DNA of 64,000 bases, taken from contig NZ_SUNI01000009.1 of the NCBI RefSeq assembly GCF_005048225.1, forward strand, positions 83,928 through 147,927, given 5' to 3'. Numbering within the stretch: the first letter of the stretch is position 1; every line of letters starts with the position of its first letter. Origin of the DNA: Paracoccus gahaiensis (GTDB lineage: Bacteria; Pseudomonadota; Alphaproteobacteria; Rhodobacterales; Rhodobacteraceae). Made by a program: the position numbers and the translations under genes. The notes beneath the pieces are model-generated. The model had not been told where the DNA came from, made no database searches, and worked only from the letters and a program-made list of their open reading frames with translations. Positions 9,685-20,000 of this stretch are shown one piece after another.

Positions 9685-9759
9685 TGGTGGGTGATAAGGG
9701 ATTTGAACCCCTGACATCTTCGATGTGAACGAAGCGCTCTACCACTGAGCTAATCACCC
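9685..9759 (-). tRNA. tRNA-Val (anticodon CAC)
   Basis: Cloverleaf folded by eye: acceptor GGGTGAT pairs with ATCACCC, D-arm GCTC/GAGC, anticodon stem CTTCG/CGAAG with loop TTCACAT giving anticodon CAC, T-arm AGGGG TTCAAAT CCCTT. The CCA end is encoded (9687-9685). Reads GUG valine codons. Confidence 0.95.
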
Positions 9760-9804
9760 GTCGCGCTGGCTTCTAGCGTCAGCCGCGGGACGTTGCAAGA
9801 GGGC

Positions 9805-10143
9805 TCAGGGCTTTTCCACGAGGATCGGTGCGGTCGACGAGGCGCGGCGGCGCAGGCGCAGGGTGATCACGTCGCCGCCCCGGGCGTCGCGTTCCAGATT
9901 GATTCGCGCCCGGCCCAGAGGCGGCACGGCCAGGGTCTGGCCGGCGGACAGGATCTGGCCCAGCTGGTCCAGCGTCGCCTCGATGATCGGGCGGGCCTCG
10001 GCGCGGCGGGCGCCGGTGGCGGCGACGACCCGGTCCACGAAATCGCGCTTGGGCACCACGGTGGCGACATGGGGATCGGGCAGCCCTGACAGCGGTGCAG
10101 CCGTCAGGGGCAGACCTTCGGCATCGGTGGTTTCGGTCGACAT
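9805..10143 (-). CDS. HU family DNA-binding protein
   Basis: Histone-like protein of 112 residues. The core VPKRDFVDRVVAATGARRAE (residues about 30-49) and the following helix form the HU dimerisation body; GQTLAVPPLGRARINLERDA is the start of the DNA-binding arm region. The family arm is shortened and the protein has an N-terminal extension of about 28 residues rich in small residues, unlike canonical HU. This is typical of divergent HU paralogues in Rhodobacteraceae. Lies just downstream of lon on the same strand, behind a terminator hairpin, so probably has its own promoter in 10144-10221. Confidence 0.85.
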   Translation of the reverse strand: MSTETTDAEGLPLTAAPLSGLPDPHVATVVPKRDFVDRVVAATGARRAEARPIIEATLDQLGQILSAGQTLAVPPLGRARINLERDARGGDVITLRLRRRASSTAPILVEKP

Positions 10144-10221
10144 GTCCGTGAACCTGCTTCTGTGCGCGACTTGCCTGATCAGTTTACGTCAAAATGACCT
10201 TGCGTCAACCGCAACGCAGAA

Positions 10222-10248
10222 GGCCGGGGGCGCAGAACGCCCCCGGCC
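10222..10248 (-). terminator. Terminator hairpin after lon
   Basis: Perfect 11-bp stem GGCCGGGGGCG/CGCCCCCGGCC with a 5-base loop, 20 bases past the lon stop and followed on the minus strand by TTCTG. A likely intrinsic terminator separating lon from the HU gene. Confidence 0.75.
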
Positions 10249-10267
10249 AGGGATCGGATCAGACCGG

Positions 10268-12685
10268 TCAGTGCGCGACGGCGCTGCCGGACCCTTCGGA
10301 GGCGCGCTGCCCCGAGACGCGGGCGGCCTCGGCGGCCTCTTCGGCGGCCTCGTCCCATTCCACGGCGACCGGCTGACGGACCAGGGCGTGGCGCAGCACC
10401 TCGCGGACATTGCTGACCGGGATGATGGTCAGCCCTTCCTTGACGTTGTCCGGGATCTCGACGAGGTCCTTTTCATTGTCCTGCGGGATCAGCACCGTCT
10501 TGATGCCGCCGCGCAGGGCCGCCAACAGCTTCTCCTTCAAGCCCCCGATGGCCAGCACATGGCCGCGCAGGGTGACCTCGCCGGTCATGGCGACATCCTT
10601 GCGGACCGGGATGCCGGTCATCACCGAGACGACCGAGGTCACCATGGCCACCCCCGCCGAGGGGCCGTCCTTGGGCGTGGCGCCCTCGGGGACGTGGACG
10701 TGGATGTCGCGCTTGTCGAATTCCGGGGGCCTGACCCCGATCTCCGGCGCGACCGAGCGCACGAAGCTGTTCGCCGCGTCGATCGATTCCTTCATCACGT
10801 CGCCAAGCGTGCCGGTGGTCTTCATCCGGCCCTTGCCGGGCAGGCGCAGGGCCTCGATCTGCAGAAGATCGCCGCCGACCGAGGTCCAGGCAAGGCCGGT
10901 CACGACGCCCACCTGATCCTCCTTCTCGGCCAAGCCGTAGCGGTGGCGGCGCACGCCCAGGTACTCCTCGGCCTTCTCGGGGGTCACCTCGACCGAGGTG
11001 ACCTTGCCCTTGAGGATCTCGGTCACGGCCTTGCGGGCCAGTTTCGCGATCTCGCGCTCCAACGAGCGGACCCCGGCCTCGCGGGTGTAATAGCGGATCA
11101 TGTGGGTCAGCGCCTCGTCGGTGACGCTGAACTCGCCCTTGCGCAACCCGTTGGCCTTGGTCTGCTTGTCCAGCAGGTGACCGCGCGCGATCTCGCGCTT
11201 CTCGTCCTCGGTGTAACCCGAGAGCGGGATGATCTCCATCCGGTCCAGCAGCGGGCTGGGCATGTTGTAGCTGTTGGCCGTGGTCACGAACATGACGTTG
11301 GACAGATCGTATTCGACCTCGAGGTAATGATCCACGAAGGTCGAGTTCTGTTCCGGGTCCAGCACCTCCAGCATCGCCGACGCGGGATCGCCCCGGAAGT
11401 CCTGGCCCATCTTGTCGATCTCGTCCAGCAGGATCAGCGGGTTGGTGGTCTTGGCCTTCTTCAGCGCCTGGATGATCTTGCCGGGCATCGAGCCGATATA
11501 GGTCCGCCGGTGACCCCGGATTTCCGATTCGTCGCGCACGCCGCCAAGCGAGATGCGGATGAACTCGCGCCCCGTCGCCTTGGCGATCGAGCGGCCAAGC
11601 GAGGTCTTGCCCACGCCCGGAGGACCGACCAGCGTCAGGATCGGGCCCTTCAGCTTGGTGCTGCGCGCCTGCACGGCCAGATATTCGACGATGCGTTCCT
11701 TGACCTTGTCCAGCCCGTAATGGTCCGCATCCAGGATCGCCTCGGCCCGGGCCAGATCCTTGCGGGTGCGGGACTTCACGCCCCATGGCAAGGCCAGCAG
11801 CCAATCGAGGTAGTTGCGGCTGACCGTCGCCTCGGCGGACATGGGCGACATGGATTTCAGCTTCTTCAGCTCGCTGTCGGCCTTGTCGCGGGCCTCCTTG
11901 CTGAACTTGGTGGCCGAGATCTTTTCCTCCAGCTCGGTCAGCTCGTTCTGGCCGTCCTCGCCGTCGCCCAGTTCCTTCTGGATCGCCTTCATTTGCTCGT
12001 TCAGATAGTATTCGCGCTGCGTCTTCTCCATCTGGGTCTTGACGCGCGACTTGATCTTCTTCTCGACCTGCAGGACCGACATCTCGCCCTGCATGTGGCC
12101 ATAGATCTTCTCAAGACGCGCCGAGATTTCCAGCGTGTCCAGCAGGTCCTGCTTGCGCTCCAGGTCGATGCCCATGTGGCCCGCGACCAGATCGGCCAGC
12201 TTGCCGGGCTCGGTCGCCTCGGACACGGCGGTCACCACCTCGTCGGGGATGTTCTTGCGCACCTTGACGTAGCGCTCGAATTCCTCGGTCACGGTGCGGA
12301 CCAGCGCCGTCACGGTCGCGTCGTCGCCGGTGGTTTCCTCCAGCGCGATGGCCTCGGCCATGAAATGGTCTTTATGCGGCACGAATTCGGTGATGTGCAC
12401 CCGCTCGCGGCCCTCGACCAGCACCTTGACGGTGCCGTCGGGCAGCTTGAGCAGCTGCAGCACATTGGCCAGCACGCCGCCGCGATAGATGCCCTCTTCG
12501 GTGGGTTCGTCCACCGCCGCATCCATCTGGGCGGCCAGAAGGATCGGGCTGTCCGATTCCATCACCGCTTCCAGTGCGCGCACGGATTTCTCGCGTCCCA
12601 CGAAGAGGGGCACGATCATGTGCGGGAAGACGACGATATCCCGCAAGGGCAGCACCGGGTAGGTCTGGGTGGTGAATTCCGTCAT
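10268..12685 (-). CDS. lon: ATP-dependent protease Lon
   Basis: Cytoplasmic AAA+ serine protease of 805 residues that degrades misfolded and regulatory proteins. N-terminal substrate domain begins [20 protein letters not shown]; the AAA module has Walker [10 protein letters not shown] and Walker [11 protein letters not shown]; the protease domain has [18 protein letters not shown] with the catalytic Ser and KEKLLAA with the catalytic Lys. Length is standard. The upstream region carries a heat-shock-like promoter candidate and the downstream side a strong hairpin, so the gene looks monocistronic. Confidence 0.98.
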   Translation of the reverse strand: MTEFTTQTYPVLPLRDIVVFPHMIVPLFVGREKSVRALEAVMESDSPILLAAQMDAAVDEPTEEGIYRGGVLANVLQLLKLPDGTVKVLVEGRERVHITEFVPHKDHFMAEAIALEETTGDDATVTALVRTVTEEFERYVKVRKNIPDEVVTAVSEATEPGKLADLVAGHMGIDLERKQDLLDTLEISARLEKIYGHMQGEMSVLQVEKKIKSRVKTQMEKTQREYYLNEQMKAIQKELGDGEDGQNELTELEEKISATKFSKEARDKADSELKKLKSMSPMSAEATVSRNYLDWLLALPWGVKSRTRKDLARAEAILDADHYGLDKVKERIVEYLAVQARSTKLKGPILTLVGPPGVGKTSLGRSIAKATGREFIRISLGGVRDESEIRGHRRTYIGSMPGKIIQALKKAKTTNPLILLDEIDKMGQDFRGDPASAMLEVLDPEQNSTFVDHYLEVEYDLSNVMFVTTANSYNMPSPLLDRMEIIPLSGYTEDEKREIARGHLLDKQTKANGLRKGEFSVTDEALTHMIRYYTREAGVRSLEREIAKLARKAVTEILKGKVTSVEVTPEKAEEYLGVRRHRYGLAEKEDQVGVVTGLAWTSVGGDLLQIEALRLPGKGRMKTTGTLGDVMKESIDAANSFVRSVAPEIGVRPPEFDKRDIHVHVPEGATPKDGPSAGVAMVTSVVSVMTGIPVRKDVAMTGEVTLRGHVLAIGGLKEKLLAALRGGIKTVLIPQDNEKDLVEIPDNVKEGLTIIPVSNVREVLRHALVRQPVAVEWDEAAEEAAEAARVSGQRASEGSGSAVAH

Positions 12686-12751
12686 GGTCTTGTCCTTTCC
12701 GCCCGAAGCCGCGGCCCCGTCATGGCGACACGCGGCCCCTGCATGCGCTCA

Positions 12752-12779
12752 ATCTAGGGCCAGCATCGCCCGCGTTCAA
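12752..12779 (-). promoter_or_regulatory. Candidate heat-shock (RpoH) promoter of lon
   Basis: On the minus strand TTGAA, 15 bases, then CCCTAGAT resembles the RpoH pattern of a TTGAA-type -35 and a CCCCATnT-like -10. It lies 67 bases upstream of the lon start. Lon genes are commonly under RpoH control, so the position fits, but the -10 match is partial. Confidence 0.4.
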
Positions 12780-12842
12780 TATGACAGTATAAATGCAGTT
12801 GATGTCCGTTCGGGTCCGCCGAACCCCGGGCGGCGTCCGCCC

Positions 12843-14198
12843 TCAGCGCGGAATGACGATCTCGGCCCGCAAGCCGCCAAGGCGCGGCCCCCGGCCAAGG
12901 CGCAGCTGCCCGCCATGCGCGCGGGCCACGTCGGCGGCGATGGCCAGACCCAGCCCGGCGCCCTGCGCGCTATTCCTGCGCCGCGAGGGGTCCAGCCGGG
13001 TGAAGGGGCGCATGGCGGCGTCCAGGCTGTCCTCGGGAATGCCGGGGCCGTCATCCTCGATGCCGATGCGCAGGCTGCGGGGACCAAGCGCGGCGTCCAT
13101 CTCGGCCCGGCTGCCATAGCGCACGGCATTGCCGATCAGGTTCTCCAGCGCGCGGCGCAGCATGTCGGGGCGGCAGGTGGCCAGCCCCGCGCGGTCGCCC
13201 TCGAACTGGACCAGGGCGGCGGGCTGTCCCGCGCGCTGCGCATCGGCGACGATGGTCTCCAGAAACCCCGCCGCCGCGACCGGCTCGGGGGGGCGATCCT
13301 GCGCCTCGTCGCGGGCATAGTCCAGAAAGCCGTCGACCATGCGGCTCATCTCGGCGATGTCGGCCTCCATCGCGGCGATCTCCTCGGCATCGGGGGGCAT
13401 GTCGGGCGAGACCATCGACAGGCTCAGCCTCAGCCGCGTCAGGGGCGTGCGCAGATCATGGCTGATCCCCGACATCATCAGCTTGCGCTGTTCGTTCTGG
13501 CGTTCCAGCCGGTTGCGCATGTCCAGGAAGGCCGTGCCGGCGCTGCGGATCTCGGCGGCGCCCTGCGGGCGATAGGGCACCATGCGCCCCTTGCCGTATT
13601 CCTCGGCCGCCGAGGCCAGGCGCCGGATCGGGCGCAGCTGGTTGCGCAGGAAGATCGTCGCGATCCCGGTCATCAGCAGCGAGGTGAACACCATCAGCAC
13701 CAGCAGCTGATGCGGGTTCGAGGCGCTGACCCGCCGCCGGTCGAAGCTGAGCGCATAGGGCCCCGCAGGCCCCTCCAGCGCCACGACCACCTGCTTGTCG
13801 TCGCTGGCCAGATCGATCGAGATGACCCGGGGCAGCGCCTCGCGCAGCACCTCGGTCACGACGCGGCCCGAGAAGTCGTAGAACAGCCGCTGGTCGCCGG
13901 GGACCGGATCGGCGGGCAGCTCCAACGCCAGTTCCAGCGGGCGGGCGACCGAGACGCCCGCCCGGCGCGCGGCCTCGGGGCTGGAGGCGCCGTCGATCAG
14001 GCGCGCGACGAAGGCCAGCTCGTGCGACATGCTGGCGGTCATCTGCCGCGTGACGCCCTCGAAATGGCGCTGCAGGAACATGACGCTGACGACCAGCGTG
14101 ACCACCACCACCGGCAGGAACAGGATCAGCGCCGCCCGGGCATAGAGGCCGCGCGGCACCAGGGTCCGGGCGATCGGTCCGTCAGACTGGTTGGACAT
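12843..14198 (-). CDS. EnvZ-like sensor histidine kinase
   Basis: Inner-membrane two-component sensor of 451 residues. Two transmembrane helices (about 19-41 and 163-184) flank a periplasmic sensor domain; a HAMP-like linker follows. The H-box is MMSGISHDLRTPLTRLRL (His near 247), N-box ENLIGNAVRYGS, G1 EDDGPGIPED and G2 GAGLGLAIAADVARAHGG, so the kinase looks intact. Architecture resembles EnvZ. No response-regulator gene is adjacent on either side, so the partner must be encoded elsewhere. Upstream it is divergent from an MBL-fold hydrolase gene, with only 34 bases between the two starts. Confidence 0.88.
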   Translation of the reverse strand: MSNQSDGPIARTLVPRGLYARAALILFLPVVVVTLVVSVMFLQRHFEGVTRQMTASMSHELAFVARLIDGASSPEAARRAGVSVARPLELALELPADPVPGDQRLFYDFSGRVVTEVLREALPRVISIDLASDDKQVVVALEGPAGPYALSFDRRRVSASNPHQLLVLMVFTSLLMTGIATIFLRNQLRPIRRLASAAEEYGKGRMVPYRPQGAAEIRSAGTAFLDMRNRLERQNEQRKLMMSGISHDLRTPLTRLRLSLSMVSPDMPPDAEEIAAMEADIAEMSRMVDGFLDYARDEAQDRPPEPVAAAGFLETIVADAQRAGQPAALVQFEGDRAGLATCRPDMLRRALENLIGNAVRYGSRAEMDAALGPRSLRIGIEDDGPGIPEDSLDAAMRPFTRLDPSRRRNSAQGAGLGLAIAADVARAHGGQLRLGRGPRLGGLRAEIVIPR

Positions 14199-14232
14199 GG
14201 AAACCCCCTTCGTCGCGCGCTAGGCTAGCGCC

Positions 14233-15096
14233 ATGTGCGACCCCGCGAAAGAGCCGCTGCGGATCCTGGCCCCGAATCCCTCGGCCCTGACCGGGCCGGG
14301 CACGACGACCTTCCTGATCGGCCAGGACCATGTCGCGGTGATCGACCCCGGCCCCGACGATGCGGGCCATCTGGACGCCGTCGCCCGGGCGGGCCGCGAC
14401 CGCATCGGCCATATCCTGGTGACCCATGCCCATCGCGACCACAGCGCGGGCGCCGCCCGCCTGTCGCGGCTGACCGGGGCGCCGGTGCTGGCCTATGGCG
14501 ATGCGCAGGCGGGACGCTCGCCCCTGATGGCGCGGCTGGCGGCCGAGGGGCTGGTGGCGGGCGGCGAGGGGCTGGACACGGGTTTCGCGCCCGACCGCCT
14601 GCTGGCCGACGGGGAGGTGATCGCCACCCCCGACTGGCAGCTGACCGCGCTGCACACGCCCGGCCATGCCGCCGGCCATCTGAGCTTTGCCTGGGGCGCG
14701 CAGATCTTCTGCGGCGATCTGGTCATGGGCTGGTCCTCGACGCTGATCTCGCCCCCCGACGGAGATCTGGGGGATTACCTGCGGTCGCTGGACCGGCTGG
14801 CCGCGCTGGCACCGGCCCGGCTGCTGCCCACGCATGGCGCGCCGATCGCGGCCCCCCTGCCTCGCCTGGCCGAGCTGTCCCATCATCGCCGTGCCCGCAG
14901 CGCCCAGATCCTGGCGGCGCTGCGCACGGCGCCGGGCAGCGCCCCGGACCTCGCCCGCCGCATCTATGCCGTGCCAGACCCGCTGCTGCCCGCCGCCGCG
15001 CGCAACGTGCTGGCCCATCTGATCGCGCTGGCCCAGCTGGGGGCCGTTGATTTCCCGGAGGAAATTTCCGAAAGAACGATTTTTTCGGTTCCATGA
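14233..15096 (+). CDS. Metallo-beta-lactamase-fold hydrolase, LACTB2-like
   Basis: Probable soluble two-metal hydrolase of 287 residues. The metal motif is THAHRDHSAG (residues 64-73), with further ligands in HTPGHAAGHLSF, CGDLVMGW and LPTHGAPI. A C-terminal helical segment after residue about 205 (ELSHHRRARSAQILAALRTA) matches the winged-helix tail of LACTB2-like hydrolases; that human relative is an endoribonuclease, but the bacterial substrate is unknown. It is not PhnP-like in length or context. Reads divergently from the sensor kinase and ends 60 bases before tRNA-Asn. Confidence 0.85.
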   Translation: MCDPAKEPLRILAPNPSALTGPGTTTFLIGQDHVAVIDPGPDDAGHLDAVARAGRDRIGHILVTHAHRDHSAGAARLSRLTGAPVLAYGDAQAGRSPLMARLAAEGLVAGGEGLDTGFAPDRLLADGEVIATPDWQLTALHTPGHAAGHLSFAWGAQIFCGDLVMGWSSTLISPPDGDLGDYLRSLDRLAALAPARLLPTHGAPIAAPLPRLAELSHHRRARSAQILAALRTAPGSAPDLARRIYAVPDPLLPAAARNVLAHLIALAQLGAVDFPEEISERTIFSVP

Positions 15097-15156
15097 CACA
15101 AAAGCGCCAAACGGCTCTGGACGCCCCCGGACGAGGTTGTTATATCCGCCCCGTGT

Positions 15157-15231
15157 TCCGGCGTAGCTCAGCGGTAGAGCAGTTGACTGTTAATCAATTG
15201 GTCGTAGGTTCGATCCCTACCGCCGGAGCCA
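15157..15231 (+). tRNA. tRNA-Asn (anticodon GTT)
   Basis: Cloverleaf visible: acceptor TCCGGCG/CGCCGGA, D-arm GCTC/GAGC, anticodon stem GTTGA/TCAAT with loop CTGTTAA (anticodon GTT), T-arm GTAGG TTCGATC CCTAC, encoded CCA at the end. Confidence 0.96.
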
Positions 15232-15291
15232 GTCCTTCCCCTCGGTCGTGATCTGGCAGACACATCCCCCTTTGCAGCCCAGGATCGGCCG

Positions 15292-15927
15292 TCAGGCCAG
15301 CCGCGCCGGGATCAGGCCGCGCAGGGCGTTGCCGCAGAGAATGTCCCCCTCGTTCAGATCCTCGGGGCGCAGCAACGCCTCGACCGCCGCGCCCGCCTGC
15401 AGCAGGCTGGCGCGCAGCACGCCCGGCAGAAGGCCGCAGCGCAGCGGCGGCGTCAGAAGCCTGCCGCCCCGGCGCAGGAACAGCGAGGTGATCGTGCCCT
15501 CGCACAGTTCTCCTTCGGCATTCATCAGCATGGCCTCGTCCAGCCCCGGCGGCAGGGCGGCGCGGGCGGCGTCATAGACGGGTCGGCGGCTGGTCTTGAA
15601 GCGCAGCCAGGGGTCGTCCCGGTCGAGGCGCAGGTCGGACAGGATCACGCGCCAGAGGGGCGGGTTGGCGGGCAGCGGCGCATGGGTCACGGCCACCCCG
15701 CCTGCCCCGTCCACCGCCAGCCGGGTCCGCAGGACCGTGCCCTGCGGCAGGGCAGCCAGTGCAGGGGCCAGCCGCGCCTCGTCCAAGGGAAAGCCCACCG
15801 CCGCGCAGCCGCGCCGCAGCCGCGCCAGATGCAGGGGCCAGAGGACGATCCGCCCATCCGACTCGCGGCGCATCGTCTCGAAGACGGTCAGGCCGTCGGG
15901 GATGGGGCCAGGAATGCGGATTTGCAC
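15292..15927 (-). CDS. Aminotransferase class IV (PabC-like, aminodeoxychorismate lyase candidate)
   Basis: PLP enzyme of fold type IV, 211 residues. By context it should convert 4-amino-4-deoxychorismate to p-aminobenzoate. Features: GLTVFETMR at the N-terminus, FKTSRRPVYDAARAALPPGL with the likely PLP lysine in RFKTSRR, and the E-rich loop EAMLMNAEGELCEGTITSLF, then a CGLLPGVLR segment for cofactor phosphate binding. I prefer the GTG at 15927 because AGGAGG lies four bases upstream; an ATG at 15942 would give five extra residues. It overlaps the 3' end of pabB by 40 bases, so its ribosome-binding site lies inside pabB. Confidence 0.82.
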   Translation of the reverse strand: MQIRIPGPIPDGLTVFETMRRESDGRIVLWPLHLARLRRGCAAVGFPLDEARLAPALAALPQGTVLRTRLAVDGAGGVAVTHAPLPANPPLWRVILSDLRLDRDDPWLRFKTSRRPVYDAARAALPPGLDEAMLMNAEGELCEGTITSLFLRRGGRLLTPPLRCGLLPGVLRASLLQAGAAVEALLRPEDLNEGDILCGNALRGLIPARLA

Positions 15928-17006
15928 AAAGCCTCCTGCCATTCGGATGCGGCGTCGCTGTCATGGACGATGCCGCCGCCCACGTTCAGCCGCAAGAGGC
16001 CAGGTTCGACCAACCAGGGCGATCGGATCGCCACGCCGAAGCGCATCGGGCCCGCCGGATCGACCCATCCGATGGCGCCGCAATAGACCTCTCGCGGGGC
16101 CTGTTCCAGCTCGGCGATGATCTGCATCGACCGGATCTTGGGCGCCCCGGTGATCGAGCCGCAGGGAAACAGCGCGCCCAGGATCTGCGCCAGCCCGGTG
16201 CCGGGCAGCATCCGCCCCTCGACGGTCGAGACCATCTGGTGCAGCGTTGCGTAGTGCTCGACATGGAACAGCTGCGGCACGCGGACGCTGCCGGGATGGC
16301 AGATGCGGCTGATGTCGTTCCTAAGCAGGTCGACGATCATCAGGTTCTCGGCCCGGTTCTTCTCGGACCCCTGCAGGGCCAGGGCGGCGGCGCGGTCGGC
16401 TGTGGGCGTGGCGCCGCGCGGGGCGGTGCCCTTCATCGGACGCGTGCGAATCGTGCCGTCGGCATCCACGGCAAAGAACAGCTCGGGGCTGCGCGACAGG
16501 ATCACCGGGCCGCCCAGATCCACGAAGGCCCCCTCGCCCACCGGCTGGCGGGCCGCCAGCGCGGCATGGATCGCCAGCGGATCGCCCGTCACCCGGGCCT
16601 CCATCGGAAAGGTCAGGTTGATCTGATAGGTGTCGCCCGCCGCGATGTAATCCTGCACCGCCGCGATGGCCGCGTCATAGCGCGCCCGGTCCCACAGCGG
16701 GCGCGGGGGGCCGATGGTCACGCCCTCGGGCGGGGGCAAAGGCGGCGCGGGGCGCGGGCCGTCAAAGACGCCCATCAGGATCAGCGGCATCTGCCGGTCG
16801 GCGGGCATCAGGCCGGCGAGGCGCGGGGCCAGCGCGTGGCCCAGCTCGTAGGACAGGTATCCCGCCAGCCAGCAGCCCCGCGCGGTGGCCGCCTGCATCG
16901 CGGCCAGCGCGGGACCGACGCCCGCCGCCGTATCGGCGCGGATCACCGTTTGCGGCGCGGTGAACTGCGTGCCCCCGCCCAAGGGGCCGTGGTCGAAGCG
17001 GATCAT
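15888..17006 (-). CDS. pabB: Aminodeoxychorismate synthase component I
   Basis: Chorismate-binding enzyme of 372 residues making 4-amino-4-deoxychorismate for folate synthesis. Start ATG 17006 overlaps the mfd stop as ATGA. Conserved stretches: AGDTYQINLTFPMEARVTGD, SPELFFAVDADGTIRTRPMK followed by GTAPRG (catalytic-lysine loop), GSEKNRAENLMIVDLLRNDI, FPCGSITGAPKIRSMQII and YCGAIGWVDPAG. It lacks an N-terminal glutamine amidotransferase and no pabA is nearby, so ammonia would come from a PabA encoded elsewhere. Overlaps the pabC-like gene. Confidence 0.93.
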   Translation of the reverse strand: MIRFDHGPLGGGTQFTAPQTVIRADTAAGVGPALAAMQAATARGCWLAGYLSYELGHALAPRLAGLMPADRQMPLILMGVFDGPRPAPPLPPPEGVTIGPPRPLWDRARYDAAIAAVQDYIAAGDTYQINLTFPMEARVTGDPLAIHAALAARQPVGEGAFVDLGGPVILSRSPELFFAVDADGTIRTRPMKGTAPRGATPTADRAAALALQGSEKNRAENLMIVDLLRNDISRICHPGSVRVPQLFHVEHYATLHQMVSTVEGRMLPGTGLAQILGALFPCGSITGAPKIRSMQIIAELEQAPREVYCGAIGWVDPAGPMRFGVAIRSPWLVEPGLLRLNVGGGIVHDSDAASEWQEALCKSAFLAPSPTA

Positions 17007-20000
17007 GCCCGGGTGACGGCCTTGTCGGCAGCCTTCTTCGCGGCATGCCGGGCCGCGCCCTCGCGCACCTTGGCGGCCAGATCGCGGGCCACCGCGAAGG
17101 CGCCCTTGATCCGTTCCGCGTCCGTGGTGAACTCGCGTTTCAGCACCACCTTGTTGTCGGTGACCTTGGCCGAGCCGCGCTCGTCGGACAGGAAATCGAC
17201 CAGCCCGGCGGGGTTGGGGAACTTGTCCATGTGGAACTGCACCGTGACGCCCTTGGGCCCGGCATCGAGGCGCGAGATGTTCGCGCGCTTGGCCATCGCC
17301 TTGATGCGCATGACCAGCAGCAGGGTGTTCACCTCGCGCGGCAGGGGGCCGAAGCGGTCGATCAGCTCGGCGGCAAAACCCTCCAGCTCGACCTTGCTGG
17401 TCAGCTCGGCCAGACGACGATAGAGGCCAAGCCGCACGTCCAGGTCGGGGATGTAGCTGTCGGGAATGGTCACCGGCACGCCCAGGTTCAGCTGCGGCGC
17501 CCATTCGTCCTCGGGCGTGCCCTCCATCTCGCCGGATTTCAGCTTGGCGATCGTCTCCTCCAGCATCTGCTGGTAGAGTTCGAACCCGACCTCCTTGATA
17601 TGGCCCGACTGCTCCTCGCCCAGCAGGTTGCCCGCGCCGCGCAGGTCCAGATCCTGGGATGCCAGGTTGAACCCGGCCCCCAAGCCGTCGATGCTGCCCA
17701 GGAACTTCAGCCGCCGCATCGCCTGCGGGGTCAGGGCCACGCGCGGCTTGGTGGTCAGATAGGCATAGGCGCGGGCCTTGGAGCGCCCCACCCGGCCCCG
17801 GATCTGATAGAGCTGCGACAGCCCGAACATGTCCGCGCGCCAGACCACCATCGTGTTCGCCGTCGGGATATCCAGCCCCGATTCGACGATGGTCGTGGCC
17901 AGCAGGACGTCATGGCTGCCGTCGTAGAAGGCGTTCATGCGGGCATCCAGATCGCCCGCCGCCAGCTGGCCATGGGCGACGATATAGCTGATCTCGGGGA
18001 CATTCTCGGACAGCCAGTGCTCGACATCGGGCAGGTCGGTCAGGCGCGGGACGACGAAGAAGGACTGCCCGCCGCGATATTTCTCGCGCAGCAGCGCCTC
18101 GCGGATGGTGACGCTGTCGAATTCGCTGACATAGGTGCGGATCGCCAGACGGTCGACCGGCGGCGTGCCGATCACCGACAGGTCGCGCACGCCGGTCAGC
18201 GACAGCTGCAGCGTGCGGGGAATGGGGGTCGCGGTCAGCGTCAGGACGTGGATGTCGCTGCGCAGTTCCTTCAGCCGTTCCTTGTGGCCCACGCCGAAAT
18301 GCTGCTCCTCGTCGATGATCAGCAGCCCGAGGTTCTTGAAACGGATCGCCTTGGCCAGAACGGCATGGGTGCCCACGACGATATCGACCTGCCCATCGGA
18401 CAGGCCGGTGCGGGTCAGGGCCGCATCCTTGGCGCTGACGAAGCGCGACAGCGGGCGCACGGTGATCGCGGTGCCGCGGAAGCGGTCCACGAAGCTGCGG
18501 TAATGCTGACGCGCCAGCAGGGTCGTCGGCGCCACCACGGCGACCTGCATCCCCTGGCTGGCGGCGATGAAGGCCGCGCGCATAGCGACCTCGGTCTTGC
18601 CGAAGCCCACATCGCCCACGACCAGACGGTCCATCGGGCGGCCCGCGCCTAGATCGTCGGAGACGTCCTCGATGGCCAACAGCTGGTCGTCGGTCTCGCT
18701 ATAGGGGAAGCGCGCGGCGAAGGCCTGCCAGTCGTGATCCTCGGGGACCAGCACCGGGGCGGGACGCAGCAGGCGTTCGGCGGCGACACGCATCAGCTTG
18801 TCGGCGATCAGCTTGATGCGTTCCTTCAGCTTCGCCTTTCGGGCCTGCCATGCGCCGCCGCCAAGGCGGTCCAGCATCCCCTCCTCGTGGCCATAGCGGG
18901 TCAGCAGCTCGATGTTCTCGACCGGCAGATACAGCCGGTCGCCGCCCGCATATTCCAGCGCCACGCAGTCATGCGGCACCTTCATCGCCATGATCGTCTC
19001 GATGCCGGTGTAGCGGCCGATGCCGTGTTCGACATGCACGACCAGATCGCCGGGGCTGAGGGTCTGGGTGTCCTTGAGGAAATTCTCGGCCTTGCGGCGC
19101 TTCTTGGCGCCCCGAATCAGCCGGTCGCCCAGCACGTCCTGTTCCGAGATGACGGCGATCTTGCCAAGCGCCGCACCGTCGGCCACGAACCCCTCGTCCA
19201 GCGGCCAGACGGTCAGGCCGATGGCACCGGGGGTCTGCGGCAGGTCGCGCAGATCGGCGATGGGGGTGGCGCCGCACAGCCCCTCGTCGGTCAGAAGGCC
19301 CGACAAGCGGTCGCGGGCGCCGTCCGAAAAGCTGGCGATGACCACGCGGTGGGTTTTCGACAACGTCTTGATATGGGTGGCCAAGGCGCCGAACAGGTTG
19401 ATCTGTTCGGCCTGCCGCTCGGGCGCGAAGTTGCGGCCCGGGCGTCCGCCCGCATCCAGCACGCCCGGTCCGGGCGGCTGCTGCAGCACCGACAGGCGCA
19501 GCAGCCGATGCGGGGCCAGCCAGGCGGCCCATTCGGCCTCTGTCGGGAACATCGCGTCGGGCGGCACGGGCTTGTAGACCGTGTCGGCGCGGCCCTTGGC
19601 GGACATGGCCGCGCGGCGGGCGTCGAACTGTTCGGCAATGGTCTTGCGCCGCGCGTCGATCACCTGGCCCACATGGTCGTCCAGCACCACCGAGGCGCCG
19701 GGCAGATAGTCGAACAGGCTCTCCATCCGGTCATGGAACCAGGGCAGCCAATGCTCCATCCCGGCGGTCTTGCGGCCCGCGCTGACGCTTTCATACAGCG
19801 GATCGCTGCTGCCGCCGCCATATTCGGTGCGATAGGCCTGCCGGAAGCGGGTGATCGAGGGCTCGTCCAGGATCACCTCGGACATGGGCGCCAGCTCGAT
19901 CCGGTCCAGCTTCTCGGTGGTGCGTTGGGTCACCGCGTCGAAACGCCGCGCGCCGTCCAGCACGTCGCCGAACAGGTCCAGCCGGATCGGGCCGCTGGCG

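Noticed and set aside
9863..12757. 964-codon plus-strand ORF opposite lon
   Set aside because: Fully antisense to lon; the long frame is a product of high GC codon bias and its translation (rich in His, Gly, Asp, Gln) has no domain pattern.
14233..15096. The MBL-fold hydrolase as a PhnP stand-in
   Set aside because: Too long, LACTB2-like in its C-terminal region, and 30 kb from the phn locus.
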